The notes: generated from the letters alone by a model not told the origin. DNA of 64,000 bases from Variovorax sp. OK212 (GCF_900112425.1 NZ_FOLP01000007.1:186001-250000); one strand, 5' to 3'. Positions 6,641-15,213 are shown, counted from the first letter of the stretch. Numbers and translations: made by a program.

Positions 6641-7744
6641 ATGGACGAAATTGATTGCGCCGTCATCGGCGGTGGCGTGGTGGGGCTGGCTGTGGGGCGC
6701 GCGTTGGCGCTCGCCGGCCGGGAAGTGCTGGTGCTTGAATCCGAAGGTGCCATCGGCACCGGGACGAGTTCGCGCAACAGCGAAGTCATTCATGCAGGCA
6801 TCTACTACCCGCAGGGTTCGCTCAAGGCGAAGCTGTGCGTCGAGGGCAAACAGTTGCTCTATGCCTACGCGGCGGAGCGCGGCGTGCCGCACCGGCGCTG
6901 CGGCAAGTTCATCGTGGCCACGTCGCCCGAACAGGCCGGGCAGCTGGAAGTCATTCGGGCCAAGGCGGCGGCGAATGGCGTCGACGACCTGGAGTTGCTG
7001 ACCGCACAGCAGGCCATCGCGCTGGAGCCGCAACTGCATTGCGTGGCGGCGCTCAACTCGCCGAGCACCGGCATCGTCGACAGCCACGCGCTCATGCTGA
7101 GCCTGCTCGGCGACCTCGAGAACGCGGGCGGCATGCTGGCGCTCAAATCGCCCATCACGCGCGCTGAATGTGGGGACGGCGCTATTGTCCTGATAGCGGA
7201 AGACGGCACCGCGTTGCGCTGCCGCAGCGTCGTCAACGCCGCGGGCCTGGGTGCGCCGGCGTTGGCGCGGCGCTTCGAGGGCCTGCCTGCTTCGTCGGTG
7301 CCCACGGAATACTTCGCCAAGGGAAACTACTTCACCTTGTCGGGGCGCGCGCCGTTCGGGCGCCTCGTCTATCCGGTGCCCGAGCCGGGCGGCCTGGGCG
7401 TGCACCTGACCATCGACCTGGGCGACCAGGCCAAGTTCGGCCCCGACGTGCAATGGGTCGCTTCGGCCGACGACCTGGTCGTGGACCCTTCGCGCGGCGA
7501 CGGCTTCTACGCCGAGGTTCGCAAGTACTGGCCAGCGCTGCCCGACGGCGCGTTGATCGCGGGCTATGCGGGCATGCGCCCGAAGATCTCCGGTCCGGGC
7601 GAGCCGGCCGCCGACTTCATGATCGACGGGCCCGCCTCGCATGGTGTGGCGGGGCTGGTGAATCTCTTCGGCATCGAATCGCCCGGGCTCACGAGCAGCC
7701 TGGCCATCGGCCGCTACGTGGCGGAGTTGCTGGCGGAGGCTTGA
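6641..7744 (+). CDS. FAD-dependent oxidoreductase, L-2-hydroxyglutarate oxidase-like
   Basis: The 367-residue protein belongs to the DAO family of flavoproteins. The N-terminal dinucleotide fold is seen in CAVIGGGVVGLAVGRALALAG with Glu34 (LVLESE) for the ribose, then the family motif SSRNSEVIHAGIYY, and a C-terminal FAD-binding segment GLVNLFGIESPGLTSSLAIG. These features fit L-2-hydroxyglutarate oxidase/dehydrogenase (LhgO-like), which converts L-2-hydroxyglutarate to 2-oxoglutarate, but the substrate cannot be proved from sequence. A 17-bp dyad repeat lies in frame at 7181-7197. Confidence 0.85.
   Translation: MDEIDCAVIGGGVVGLAVGRALALAGREVLVLESEGAIGTGTSSRNSEVIHAGIYYPQGSLKAKLCVEGKQLLYAYAAERGVPHRRCGKFIVATSPEQAGQLEVIRAKAAANGVDDLELLTAQQAIALEPQLHCVAALNSPSTGIVDSHALMLSLLGDLENAGGMLALKSPITRAECGDGAIVLIAEDGTALRCRSVVNAAGLGAPALARRFEGLPASSVPTEYFAKGNYFTLSGRAPFGRLVYPVPEPGGLGVHLTIDLGDQAKFGPDVQWVASADDLVVDPSRGDGFYAEVRKYWPALPDGALIAGYAGMRPKISGPGEPAADFMIDGPASHGVAGLVNLFGIESPGLTSSLAIGRYVAELLAEA
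7181..7197 (+). repeat. 17-bp dyad element, copy 1 (GCTAY-N7-RTAGC)
   Basis: GCTATTGTCCTGATAGC lies inside the flavoprotein gene and is read in frame as GCT ATT GTC CTG ATA GC. Arms of five bases pair perfectly around a 7-base centre. It brings the rare codon ATA into a GC-rich gene. Other copies are at 15238, 31614 and 47055. Confidence 0.6.
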
Positions 7745-7843
7745 AGCGCGCTTGGCGCACCTGGCGCGCGATGAAGTGCCATCGTGTGTCAAAGACTGCG
7801 CATCTGTCGCGCATGAGGGTCTTTTGAGCCTGTAACATGACAG

Positions 7844-7883
7844 CACGCCATTTGCTGGCGTGAAGCCGCCGGCGCGGTGCCGG
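7844..7883 (+). promoter_or_regulatory. Two-hairpin leader before the DUF883 gene
   Basis: CACGCCA (7844-7850) pairs with TGGCGTG (7856-7862), and CCGGC (7869-7873) pairs with GCCGG (7879-7883). Both lie between the flavoprotein gene and the GGAGGAAA ribosome binding site of the DUF883 gene. There is no T-tract, so they look like leader structures or an mRNA stabiliser rather than a terminator. Confidence 0.4.
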
Positions 7884-7907
7884 TGTCATCACGGAGGAAA
7901 GATTCCA

Positions 7908-8204
7908 ATGAGTGCATCCCAAAATCTTGAAGCAGCAGCCGAAGACATTGCAAGCGACGTGCGCGGCGTGCTGGCAAGCAAGGACCTGGATTCGGTTCCC
8001 CACATCAAGGCGCTGCGCCAGCGCATCGACACCAAGCTGGCCATCGCACGCGAACTCGCGGCCGAGAAGAGCAAGCTCGCCGCCAAGAAGGCCCGCGAAG
8101 CGGCAACCTCCGCCAACGCCTACGCCCACGACGAACCGTGGCAGATCGCCGGTGCCGCACTGGCCGTCGGTGTGCTGGTGGGCCTGCTGCTTGGCCGCCG
8201 CTGA
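7908..8204 (+). CDS. DUF883 family (ElaB/YqjD-like) membrane-anchored protein
   Basis: This 98-residue protein has a charged, probably helical N-terminal part and a single C-terminal membrane segment (QIAGAALAVGVLVGLLLGRR), ending in the arginines typical of ElaB/YqjD. Such proteins are C-tail-anchored inner membrane proteins; YqjD of E. coli is known to bind ribosomes in stationary phase. The start at 7908 follows a strong GGAGGAAA site. Downstream is a YqjE/YqjK-like gene, matching the E. coli order yqjD-yqjE-yqjK. Confidence 0.88.
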   Translation: MSASQNLEAAAEDIASDVRGVLASKDLDSVPHIKALRQRIDTKLAIARELAAEKSKLAAKKAREAATSANAYAHDEPWQIAGAALAVGVLVGLLLGRR

Positions 8205-8255
8205 CCTGAGCACGCACCGCAGCACCGTTCGACCGGACATGGCTGGAGCCAGCCG

Positions 8256-8981
8256 ATGAGGCTGCTGTCCCTGTTCGGGCTGAACGCCCGGATCCGGCGT
8301 TTGCGCATTGCCGCCGCCGAAGGCGCCCTCGCGGCCGAAGACCGGGTGCAACTGCTGCGCATGGCCTGGGAGGACGAGAAACAGCGCCTCAAGCTGATGC
8401 TGATCCTCGTGGTGGCCGTGCTGGGGCTGACCACGGTCACGGTGGCCTTGCTGTCGGTGGCAGTGGTGGTTCATTTCTGGGAAACGCCGTACCGCATCAC
8501 GGCCGCATGGTCGGTGGCGGGTGTATGGATCGTGCTCTGGGTGGCCGCCGTCGTCGGCTTGCTGGCGACCCTGCGCAATGCATCCAACAGCTTCGAGCCG
8601 GCGCGACAGGAATTCGAACGCGACTGGGCCTGGATGCAGGACCGCTTCGGTCTGGGCAAGGACCCGGAGCAGGACGAGGAAGCGCCGCGTCCCCCAAGGC
8701 CGGCCACGCGCGAGGAACTGCTCGCGCGCATGGATCGCCAGCGTCAGCGCATTGCCACCTTGCAGGGCGGACGCGAGGCGCCGCCGGCGAGTGCAGGCGA
8801 CCCGTACGAAGGCGAAACGCCGCCGCCCAACGAGTCGGCTGCCTCCGCGGCGCTGCGCATCGCGCGCGCCCACCCGGTGGCAACGGGCGTGGTTGCCGCT
8901 GCTGCCGTGGTGGTGATCCGGCCGAAGCGCCTGCTGCGCTGGGCTGCGTTCATCGCGCCAGTGCTCTGGCGCATGCGCTGA
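8256..8981 (+). CDS. YqjE-like (phage holin family) protein fused to a YqjK-like C-terminus
   Basis: The 241-residue protein has two parts. The first about 115 residues look like YqjE: an amphipathic start, then two membrane segments (LMLILVVAVLGLTTVTVALL and VAGVWIVLWVAAVVGLLATL). After a proline-rich linker, residues from about 148 resemble YqjK: EELLARMDRQRQRIATLQ, and near the end VVVIRPKRLLRWA. In E. coli these are separate genes after yqjD, so this looks like a fusion. The function is unknown; the holin label is a family name, not evidence of lysis. Confidence 0.75.
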   Translation: MRLLSLFGLNARIRRLRIAAAEGALAAEDRVQLLRMAWEDEKQRLKLMLILVVAVLGLTTVTVALLSVAVVVHFWETPYRITAAWSVAGVWIVLWVAAVVGLLATLRNASNSFEPARQEFERDWAWMQDRFGLGKDPEQDEEAPRPPRPATREELLARMDRQRQRIATLQGGREAPPASAGDPYEGETPPPNESAASAALRIARAHPVATGVVAAAAVVVIRPKRLLRWAAFIAPVLWRMR

Positions 8982-9022
8982 GAGAAAAGAAGGGAGCCGA
9001 CGATCCAGTCGGCTCAGTCGGC

Positions 9023-10111
9023 TCAGGCCTTGCTGCGATCGCGCAGCAGTGCCTGGGCGGCTTCGCGGACCAGCCCCGGTCCGCGGTAGATCAGGCCGGT
9101 GTAGATCTGCACCACGTCCGCGCCCGCGGCGATCTTGGCCTTGGCGTCGGCACCGCTCAGGATGCCGCCCACCCCGACGATCGGAAAGCCCGCGCCCAGC
9201 GCCGCGCGCAGCTGCGACACCACGCGGTTGCTTGCTTCGCGCACCGGCGCGCCCGAAAGCCCGCCTGCCTCCTCTGCGTGCGGCAATCCCTTCACGGCGT
9301 CGCGCGCGAGCGTGGTGTTGGTCGCGATCACGCCGTCCATGCCGTGGCGCTTCAGCGTTGCGGCGATGACGGCGACCTGCGCTTCGTCGAGGTCGGGTGC
9401 GATCTTCACGAACAGCGGTGCGCGCTTGGCGTGGCGCGCGGCCAGCGTCTCGCGCCGTTCGGCCACCGCGCCTAGCAGCGCATCGAGCGCCTCGTCGCTT
9501 TGCAGCGTGCGCAGATTGGCCGTGTTCGGGCTCGAGATGTTGATGGTCACGTAGTCGGCATGCGCGTACACGCCGTCGAGGCAGGCGAGGTAGTCGTCCA
9601 CCGCGCGCTCGATCGGCGTCGCGGCGTTCTTGCCGATGTTCAGGCCCAGCAGCATCGGCGAGCGGGTGCTGCCTGCGCTGGGGCCACCCTTGCGAAAGCG
9701 TGCCTTCTGCACGTTGGCCAGGAAGGCGTCGAGCCCTTCGTTGTTGAAGCCGAGCCGGTTGATCAGCGCATCGCGCTGCGGCAGGCGGAACATGCGCGGC
9801 TTGGGGTTGCCCGGCTGCGCCTTCGGCGTCACCGTGCCGACCTCGACGAAGCCGAAGCCCATGGCGGCGAAGGCGTCGATGCAGCGGGCGTTCTTGTCGA
9901 GCCCGGCGGCCAGGCCGACGCGGTTCGGAAAAGTCAGGCCGGCAAGCTGCACCGGGTCGTCGGTGCGCGCCGAGGAATAGGCGCAGGCCAGCGGCGTGTT
10001 CTGCGTGCGGGCAAGGCCGTCGAGCGTGATTTCGTGGGCGTGCTCGGGATCGAAACCGAACAGGAAGGGGCGGGCGAGACCGTAGAGCGAGGAGGGCGAC
10101 AGCAGGGGCAT
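9023..10111 (-). CDS. pyrD: Dihydroorotate dehydrogenase (quinone), class 2
   Basis: PyrD oxidises dihydroorotate to orotate in pyrimidine synthesis, passing electrons to quinone at the inner membrane. The 362-residue protein begins MPLLSPSSLYGLARPFLFGFDPEHAHE, the amphipathic helix of class 2 enzymes. NRVGLAAGLDKN is an FMN-site motif, NISSPNT holds the catalytic serine, VKIAPDL the FMN lysine, and VGVGGI near the C-terminus binds phosphate. The start at 10111 fits the family. rpiA is divergent, with its start 19 or 40 bp away, so the promoters must overlap. Confidence 0.96.
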   Translation of the reverse strand: MPLLSPSSLYGLARPFLFGFDPEHAHEITLDGLARTQNTPLACAYSSARTDDPVQLAGLTFPNRVGLAAGLDKNARCIDAFAAMGFGFVEVGTVTPKAQPGNPKPRMFRLPQRDALINRLGFNNEGLDAFLANVQKARFRKGGPSAGSTRSPMLLGLNIGKNAATPIERAVDDYLACLDGVYAHADYVTINISSPNTANLRTLQSDEALDALLGAVAERRETLAARHAKRAPLFVKIAPDLDEAQVAVIAATLKRHGMDGVIATNTTLARDAVKGLPHAEEAGGLSGAPVREASNRVVSQLRAALGAGFPIVGVGGILSGADAKAKIAAGADVVQIYTGLIYRGPGLVREAAQALLRDRSKA

Positions 10112-10151
10112 CGGATAATTCCGGACTTCAATGAGCCAAGGATTCTCCGCG

Positions 10152-10862
10152 ATGACCGCACCCGCCTCCCCAAACCCCTCCAACCCGCTCTCCCAGGACG
10201 AACTCAAGGCCCAGGTCGGCCTTGCCGCGCTGGCCTACGTGGTCAAGGGCGAGATCGTCGGCGTCGGCACCGGCTCCACGGTGAACAAGTTCATCGACGC
10301 GCTGGCCACCATCAAGGACGAGATCAAGGGCGCCGTCTCCAGCTCGGTCGCCTCGACCGAGCGGCTGCGTGCGCTGGGCATTCCGGTGTTCGACAGCAAC
10401 GAGGTGGAGGAGCTGGCCGTGTACATCGACGGCGCCGATGAAATCGATGGCCGCGGCTTCATGGTCAAGGGCGGCGGCGCGGCGCTCACGCGCGAGAAGA
10501 TCGTGGCGGCGCAGTCGCGCAAGTTCATCTGCATCGCGGATGCATCGAAGCTGGTGGAAACGCTGGGCGCCTTTCCGCTGCCGGTGGAAGTGATCCCGAT
10601 GGCGGCGCGCCGCGTGATGCGGCAGTTCGCCGCCATGGGCGGCATCGCCCAGGTGCGCGAGAAGGACGGCCTGCCGCTGGTCACCGACAACGGCCAGCAC
10701 ATCGTCGACGTCACGGGCCTGCGGATCAGCGATCCGCGTGCTTTCGAGTCCGAAGTGAGCCAGTGGCCGGGCGTGGTGACGGTGGGCGTCTTCGCCCATC
10801 AGAAGGCCGACGTGTGCTTGCTGGGCACACCGACGGGCGTGAAGACGCTGCAGTTCGACTGA
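10152..10862 (+). CDS. rpiA: Ribose-5-phosphate isomerase A
   Basis: RpiA interconverts ribose 5-phosphate and ribulose 5-phosphate in the pentose phosphate pathway. Key motifs are GVGTGSTVNKFI (phosphate loop), SSVASTERL, IDGADEIDGRGFMVKGGGAALTREKI with the catalytic acidic residues, and the C-terminal GVFAHQKADVCLLG. ATG 10152 is preferred because AAGGA lies nine bases upstream; an in-frame ATG at 10131 would add seven residues and has no such site. The length of 236 residues is slightly above the usual 220 because of a disordered N-terminus. Confidence 0.96.
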   Translation: MTAPASPNPSNPLSQDELKAQVGLAALAYVVKGEIVGVGTGSTVNKFIDALATIKDEIKGAVSSSVASTERLRALGIPVFDSNEVEELAVYIDGADEIDGRGFMVKGGGAALTREKIVAAQSRKFICIADASKLVETLGAFPLPVEVIPMAARRVMRQFAAMGGIAQVREKDGLPLVTDNGQHIVDVTGLRISDPRAFESEVSQWPGVVTVGVFAHQKADVCLLGTPTGVKTLQFD

Positions 10863-10876
10863 GCGGCGAGAGGAGA

Positions 10877-10905
10877 GCGCTTTGGCCGCGAATGCGGTCA
10901 AGCGC
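10877..10905. terminator. Hairpin between convergent genes rpiA and the DUF4124 gene
   Basis: GCGCTTTGGCCGC (10877-10889) pairs with GCGGTCAAGCGC (10894-10905) through about 12 pairs, with one bulged T, one G-U pair and a GAAT tetraloop. It sits 15 bases after the rpiA stop and 15 bases beyond the stop of the gene coming from the other side. There is no long T-tract, so termination is inferred from position and strength of the stem. Confidence 0.5.
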
Positions 10906-10920
10906 CAGCCGCCAGCCAGT

Positions 10921-11559
10921 TCAGAACTTGATGCCGGTCGGGTTGCTCGGACTGGGGGCGCTCGAGGCGGGTGGAGGCGGGAGCGGCGCGGGTTGCACTG
11001 CCGGTGCTGGCGTACGCGACGCGGGCGCTGCCGGCTGAGTGATCAGTGGCCGGGAAAGCCCATTGCGATAACCCGTGGGCAGGTTGTTGCTCTTGGGGTA
11101 GCCGGCAGCATCGAGATACTGCGACCACTCGGCATCCGCGTAGCCCTTGAGCTGCTGTGAGCCGATCGTGAGCAGGGGCAGCGACGTCTGGTTGCTCAGG
11201 CGCTGCAGCGCCTCAATTTCGTCGTTGCTCTTCACGATGCGCTCGTCGAACGGGATGCCGCGCGTGATGAGCATCGTGCGAGCGTCGCTGCACGGGCCGC
11301 ATTCCTCGCTGGCGTACAACACCACGGGATAGCGCTGAACCACTTGCCGCAGTTCGTACGAAAGGCCGGCATTGGCCGTGGTGCCGGGGCCGCCCTGCGG
11401 TGCCGAATCGCTGCCGGTCGTAGGCGCCCGGTCCGAGAACGTGACCTTGCCATTCTTGTCGACCTGGCGGTAGACCGACTGCGCCATGGCGCCCGAGGCA
11501 ACGAGCAACAGGGCAACGCAGCTCAGGCGATGCAGTGAGAATTTGTAAATCGGATGCAT
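10921..11559 (-). CDS. Secreted DUF4124-glutaredoxin fusion protein
   Basis: The 212-residue protein has a Sec signal peptide (cleavage after GAMAQ), then a DUF4124 segment (SVYRQVDKNGKVTFSDRAP), then a glutaredoxin-like thioredoxin fold with an active site CGPC in YASEECGPCSDARTML and the cis-proline region SLPLLTIG. The tail is proline- and alanine-rich. It probably acts on thiols or disulfides in the periplasm; the partner is unknown. It follows prlC after 30 bases on the same strand and so may belong to the folD-prlC transcript. Confidence 0.82.
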   Translation of the reverse strand: MHPIYKFSLHRLSCVALLLVASGAMAQSVYRQVDKNGKVTFSDRAPTTGSDSAPQGGPGTTANAGLSYELRQVVQRYPVVLYASEECGPCSDARTMLITRGIPFDERIVKSNDEIEALQRLSNQTSLPLLTIGSQQLKGYADAEWSQYLDAAGYPKSNNLPTGYRNGLSRPLITQPAAPASRTPAPAVQPAPLPPPPASSAPSPSNPTGIKF

Positions 11560-11589
11560 CGCCCGAGTATCGCAAGCTTCAGCGCCGCA

Positions 11590-13647
11590 TCAAGCGGGCT
11601 GCGCTTGCGCCATGCCCTGATGTCGCAGCAGCGCATCAAGCTGGGGCTCGCGGCCGCGGAAGGCCTTGAACGAATCCATGGCGCTGCGGCTGCCACCGGC
11701 CTCCAGGATGGCCTGGCGGTACTTGCGGCCGGTTTCGATGTTCGGCTCGCCGTCGGCGCCCACGGTTTCCTCGAATGCCGCGTAGGCGTCGGCGCTCAGC
11801 ACCTCGGCCCACTTGTAGCTGTAGTAGCCGGCGGCGTAGCCGCCCGAGAAAATGTGGCTGAAAGTATTCGGCGTGCGGCTGAACGGCGGCGAGGGCATCA
11901 CCGCGACTTCGGCACGCACCTTGCCGAGCAGCGCCATCACGTCGCCGGTCTTGGCTGTGGCGGCGTGGTACTCGGTGTGCAGCAGCATGTCGAACAGCGA
12001 GAACTCGATCTGGCGCAGCGTCTGCAGGCCGCTCTGGAAGTTCTTTGCGGCCGTCATCTTGTCGAACAGCGCGCGCGGCAGCGGCTCGCCGGTGTCGACA
12101 TGGGCGGTCATGTGCTTGAGCACGTCCCACTCCCAGCAGAAGTTTTCCATGAACTGGCTCGGCAGCTCGACCGCATCCCACTCGACGCCGCTGATGCCCG
12201 AGACGTCGCGCTCGTTCACCTGCGTGAGCATGTGGTGCAGGCCGTGGCCGAACTCGTGGAAGAGGGTGGTCACGTCGTCGTGCGTGAGCAGCGGCGGCTT
12301 GCCGTCCACGCCGCTCGCAAAGTTGCACACCAGTTGCGCGATGGGCGTCTGCAGCACGCCGTTGTCGGGGCGCAGCCAGCGGGCGCGCACGTCGTCCATC
12401 CAGGCGCCGCCGCGCTTGGCGGCGCGGGCGGACGGGTCGAGGTAGAACTGGCCGACCTTCTGGCCGGCGCGCTCGATGCGGTAGAACTCGACGCTCGGAT
12501 GCCACGTGGGCGCCGAGTCGCGGCGGATCGACACTTCGAACAGCGTCTCGACGATCTTGAACAGGCCGGCCATGACCTTCGGCGCCGGGAAGTACTGCTT
12601 CACCTCCAGCTCGCTGAAGGCGTAGCGCGCTTCCTTGAGCTTCTCGCCGATGTAGCTCCAGTCCCAGGCTTGCGGGTCGGTGATGCTGAGCTGCTCCGAC
12701 GCGAAGACGCGCAGGTCGGCCAGGTCGCGTTCACCGTAGGGCTTGGCCTTGGTGGCGAGGTCGCGCAGGAACTTCACGACCTGCTCGGGCGACTCGGCCA
12801 TCTTCGGCACGACCGAGAGCTCACCGAAATTGTTGTAGCCCAGCAGCTTGGCTTCTTCTTCACGCAGCGCGAGGATCTCGGTGATCAGCGCTGTGTTGTC
12901 GAAGGCGGCGTCGCCGAACTCGCTGGCACGCGTCACGTAGGCGCGGTAGAGCTTCTCGCGCAGCACGCTGCTCTTGGCGAACTGCATCACCGGCAGGTAG
13001 CACGGCATCTTCAGCGTGAGCTTGTAGCCTTCCTTGCCATCGGCTTCGGCGGCGGTGCGCGCGGCGCTCACCACGTCCTCGGGCACGCCGTCGAGCTCAC
13101 CGAGCAGCGCGTAGTACGCGAAGGCGTCGGTGGCGTCGAGGGCGTTCTCGCTGAATTTCTGGCTCAGTTCGGCCTGGCGTTCCTGGATGTCGGCAAAGCG
13201 CTTCTTGGCGTCGCCCTGCAACTCAGCGCCGCCCAGCACGAAGTTGCGCACGGCATTGCGATGCGCCTGGCGTTGCTCGGCATTCAGCGTGGCCACGTCG
13301 ATGGCCTTGTACTTGGCATACAGCCGCTCGTCGGAGCCCAGGCGGGTCCAGAAGGCGGTGACGCGTGGCATCGCCTCGTTGTAGGCGGCGCGCAGCTCGG
13401 GCGTGTCGGCCACGGCGTTGAGGTGGCCGATGGCGCCCCAGGCGCGGCTGAAGCGTTCGGAGGCCACGTCGAGCACCTTCGAGATGGCATTCCAGTCGGC
13501 GGGAAATTCAGGCGCCGTCACGGCCTGCAGCGCGGTCTCGGCATCGGCCAGCAGCGTGTCGACCGCGGGGGACACGTGTTCGGGCTTGATGCGGTCGAAC
13601 AGCGGGAGATCGGTGAAGTCGAGGAGGGGGTTGTTCGTCATGGCCAT
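11590..13647 (-). CDS. prlC: Oligopeptidase A (M3 family zinc metallopeptidase)
   Basis: PrlC is a cytoplasmic oligopeptidase that degrades peptides such as cleaved signal peptides. The 685-residue protein carries the M3 zinc motif HEFGHGLHH (about residue 463) and the downstream glutamate region GVEWDAVELPSQFMENFCWE. The C-terminal segment HIFSGGYAAGYYSYKWAEVLSAD is also typical. Two ATGs, at 13647 and 13641, are possible. The gene begins five bases after the folD stop, indicating a shared transcript. Confidence 0.95.
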   Translation of the reverse strand: MAMTNNPLLDFTDLPLFDRIKPEHVSPAVDTLLADAETALQAVTAPEFPADWNAISKVLDVASERFSRAWGAIGHLNAVADTPELRAAYNEAMPRVTAFWTRLGSDERLYAKYKAIDVATLNAEQRQAHRNAVRNFVLGGAELQGDAKKRFADIQERQAELSQKFSENALDATDAFAYYALLGELDGVPEDVVSAARTAAEADGKEGYKLTLKMPCYLPVMQFAKSSVLREKLYRAYVTRASEFGDAAFDNTALITEILALREEEAKLLGYNNFGELSVVPKMAESPEQVVKFLRDLATKAKPYGERDLADLRVFASEQLSITDPQAWDWSYIGEKLKEARYAFSELEVKQYFPAPKVMAGLFKIVETLFEVSIRRDSAPTWHPSVEFYRIERAGQKVGQFYLDPSARAAKRGGAWMDDVRARWLRPDNGVLQTPIAQLVCNFASGVDGKPPLLTHDDVTTLFHEFGHGLHHMLTQVNERDVSGISGVEWDAVELPSQFMENFCWEWDVLKHMTAHVDTGEPLPRALFDKMTAAKNFQSGLQTLRQIEFSLFDMLLHTEYHAATAKTGDVMALLGKVRAEVAVMPSPPFSRTPNTFSHIFSGGYAAGYYSYKWAEVLSADAYAAFEETVGADGEPNIETGRKYRQAILEAGGSRSAMDSFKAFRGREPQLDALLRHQGMAQAQPA

Positions 13648-13652
13648 GAAAG

Positions 13653-14504
13653 TTACTTGGCGGCGCGTTCGGCGGCTTCAAGGGTGTTGGCGAGCAGCAT
13701 GGCGCGCGTCATGGGGCCCACGCCGCCGGGCACGGGCGTGATCCAGCCGGCAACTTCCTTCACGCCGTCGAAATCGACGTCGCCGGCCAGCTTGCCGTCT
13801 TCCTTGCGGTTCATGCCCACATCGATGACGACGGCACCCGGCTTCACCATGTCGGCCGTCAGGAGGTTGCGCTTGCCCACGGCCGCGACGATCACGTCGG
13901 CCTGGCGCGTGATGGCGCCCAGGTCCTGCGTAGCGCTGTGGCAGATGGTCACGGTGGCGCTCTTGGCGAGCAGCATCATGGCCATCGGCTTGCCGACGAT
14001 GTTGCTGCGGCCGATGACCACCGCGTGCTTGCCGCGCAGGTCGTAGCCGATCGATTCGAGCATCTTCATGCAGCCGTAGGGCGTGCAGGGCCAGAAGCCG
14101 GGGGCGCCGGTCATCAGCGCGCCGGCGCTGGCGACGTGGAAACCGTCGACGTCCTTGGCGGGCGAGATGGTCTCGATGACCTTCTGGCTGTCCATGTGCC
14201 TGGGCAGCGGCAGCTGCACCAGGATGCCGTGCACCTTCGGGTCGTCGTTGAGGGTGCGGATGCGGGCCAGCAGGTCGGCCTCGCTCATGCTGGCGGGGTA
14301 GGTCTCGAGGGTGGCCTGCAGGCCGGTCTCGGTGCTGTCGTTGACCTTGTGCTTGGTATAGACCTGGCTGGCCGGGTCTTCGCCCACGAGGATGATGGAA
14401 AGGGCCGGGTTCACGCCGCGGGCCTTCAGCGCCGCGGTGCGGCCGGCGACTTCGGCGCGAATGGTTTTGGCGAGGGCGTTGCCGTCGATCAGTTGGGCGG
14501 TCAT
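13653..14504 (-). CDS. folD: Bifunctional methylenetetrahydrofolate dehydrogenase/cyclohydrolase
   Basis: FolD interconverts 5,10-methylene- and 10-formyl-tetrahydrofolate in one-carbon metabolism, using NADP. The 283-residue protein shows VGEDPASQVYTKHK with the catalytic lysine, the signature GILVQLPLPRH, PAKDVDGFH, the dinucleotide-binding VVIGRSNIVGKPMAMMLL, and the C-terminal signature TPVPGGVGPMT. Length and motifs are complete. It lies between the response-regulator gene and prlC on the same strand. Confidence 0.97.
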   Translation of the reverse strand: MTAQLIDGNALAKTIRAEVAGRTAALKARGVNPALSIILVGEDPASQVYTKHKVNDSTETGLQATLETYPASMSEADLLARIRTLNDDPKVHGILVQLPLPRHMDSQKVIETISPAKDVDGFHVASAGALMTGAPGFWPCTPYGCMKMLESIGYDLRGKHAVVIGRSNIVGKPMAMMLLAKSATVTICHSATQDLGAITRQADVIVAAVGKRNLLTADMVKPGAVVIDVGMNRKEDGKLAGDVDFDGVKEVAGWITPVPGGVGPMTRAMLLANTLEAAERAAK

Positions 14505-14580
14505 CGGTTTCGATTTTCCAAGTAGAAACGCCCGCTTGCGCAGGCGTAGGGATCATTCGTTGCTATCGGTCGGACAGCTT
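14505..14580. other. Gap between response regulator and folD with a degenerate 17-bp dyad
   Basis: This 76-bp gap holds GCTATCGGTCGGACAGC at 14562-14578, one base away from the 17-bp dyad found elsewhere (GATAGC changed to GACAGC). It is the only such sequence outside a gene and may be chance. No clear terminator is present, so read-through from the two-component genes into folD is possible. Confidence 0.3.
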
Positions 14581-15213
14581 CTAGGCTTTGGCCGCTGGCG
14601 CCGCCTGCCCGAGGGCGATTTTCAGCAGATCGGCCACGGTGTTGGCGTTGAGCTTTTCCATGATGTTGGCGCGGTGCGCCTCGACCGTCTTGATGCTGAT
14701 GCCCAGGTCGTCGGCAATCTGCTTGTTCAGGCGGCCGGCGACGATGCGTTCGAGCACCTGCGCCTCGCGGCCCGTGAGCTTGGACAGCAGTGCGTCGCGG
14801 CTGGCCGATTGCTGGTGCTGCGTGAAGGCGCCGCGCGCATGTTCGAGCATGCGCTCGACCAGCGTGACGAGCTCTTCGTCGTTGAAGGGCTTCTGGATGA
14901 AGTCCATCGCGCCCTTCTTCATGCTGTCCACCGCCATCGGCACGTCGCCGTGGCCGGTGATGACCACGATCGGCAGCGGGGAGCGCCGTTCGATCAGCCG
15001 ATCCTGCAATTCGAGGCCGGTCATGCCGGCCATGCGGATGTCGACGATCAAACAGGCGACTTCGCGCGGGTCGTATCGGGAGAGAAAGGATTCGGCGGAA
15101 TCGAAACAGCGGACTCGGTAGTCCTTGCCTTCGAGCAGCCATTGCAGCGAATCGCGTACGGCTTCGTCATCGTCGACGACGTAGACCGTGCCCTTCTTCG
15201 GAATCAAACTCAT
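14581..15213 (-). CDS. Two-component response regulator, FixJ/LuxR family
   Basis: The 210-residue protein has an N-terminal receiver domain (VYVVDDDEAVRDSL, phospho-acceptor aspartate in LIVDIRMAGMTG, threonine in VVITGHGD, lysine in FIQKPF) and a C-terminal LuxR-type helix-turn-helix (LTGREAQVLERIVAGRLNKQIADDLGISIKTVEAHRANIMEKL). It is therefore a DNA-binding transcription regulator. It overlaps the sensor kinase gene by four bases. The target is unknown; the divergent pdh operon is the obvious candidate. Confidence 0.93.
   Translation of the reverse strand: MSLIPKKGTVYVVDDDEAVRDSLQWLLEGKDYRVRCFDSAESFLSRYDPREVACLIVDIRMAGMTGLELQDRLIERRSPLPIVVITGHGDVPMAVDSMKKGAMDFIQKPFNDEELVTLVERMLEHARGAFTQHQQSASRDALLSKLTGREAQVLERIVAGRLNKQIADDLGISIKTVEAHRANIMEKLNANTVADLLKIALGQAAPAAKA

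Noticed and set aside
8256..8600. Phage holin suggesting a prophage
   Set aside because: The holin label comes from the YqjE family name. No phage genes are near, and the DUF883 neighbour supports a YqjD-YqjE-YqjK system.
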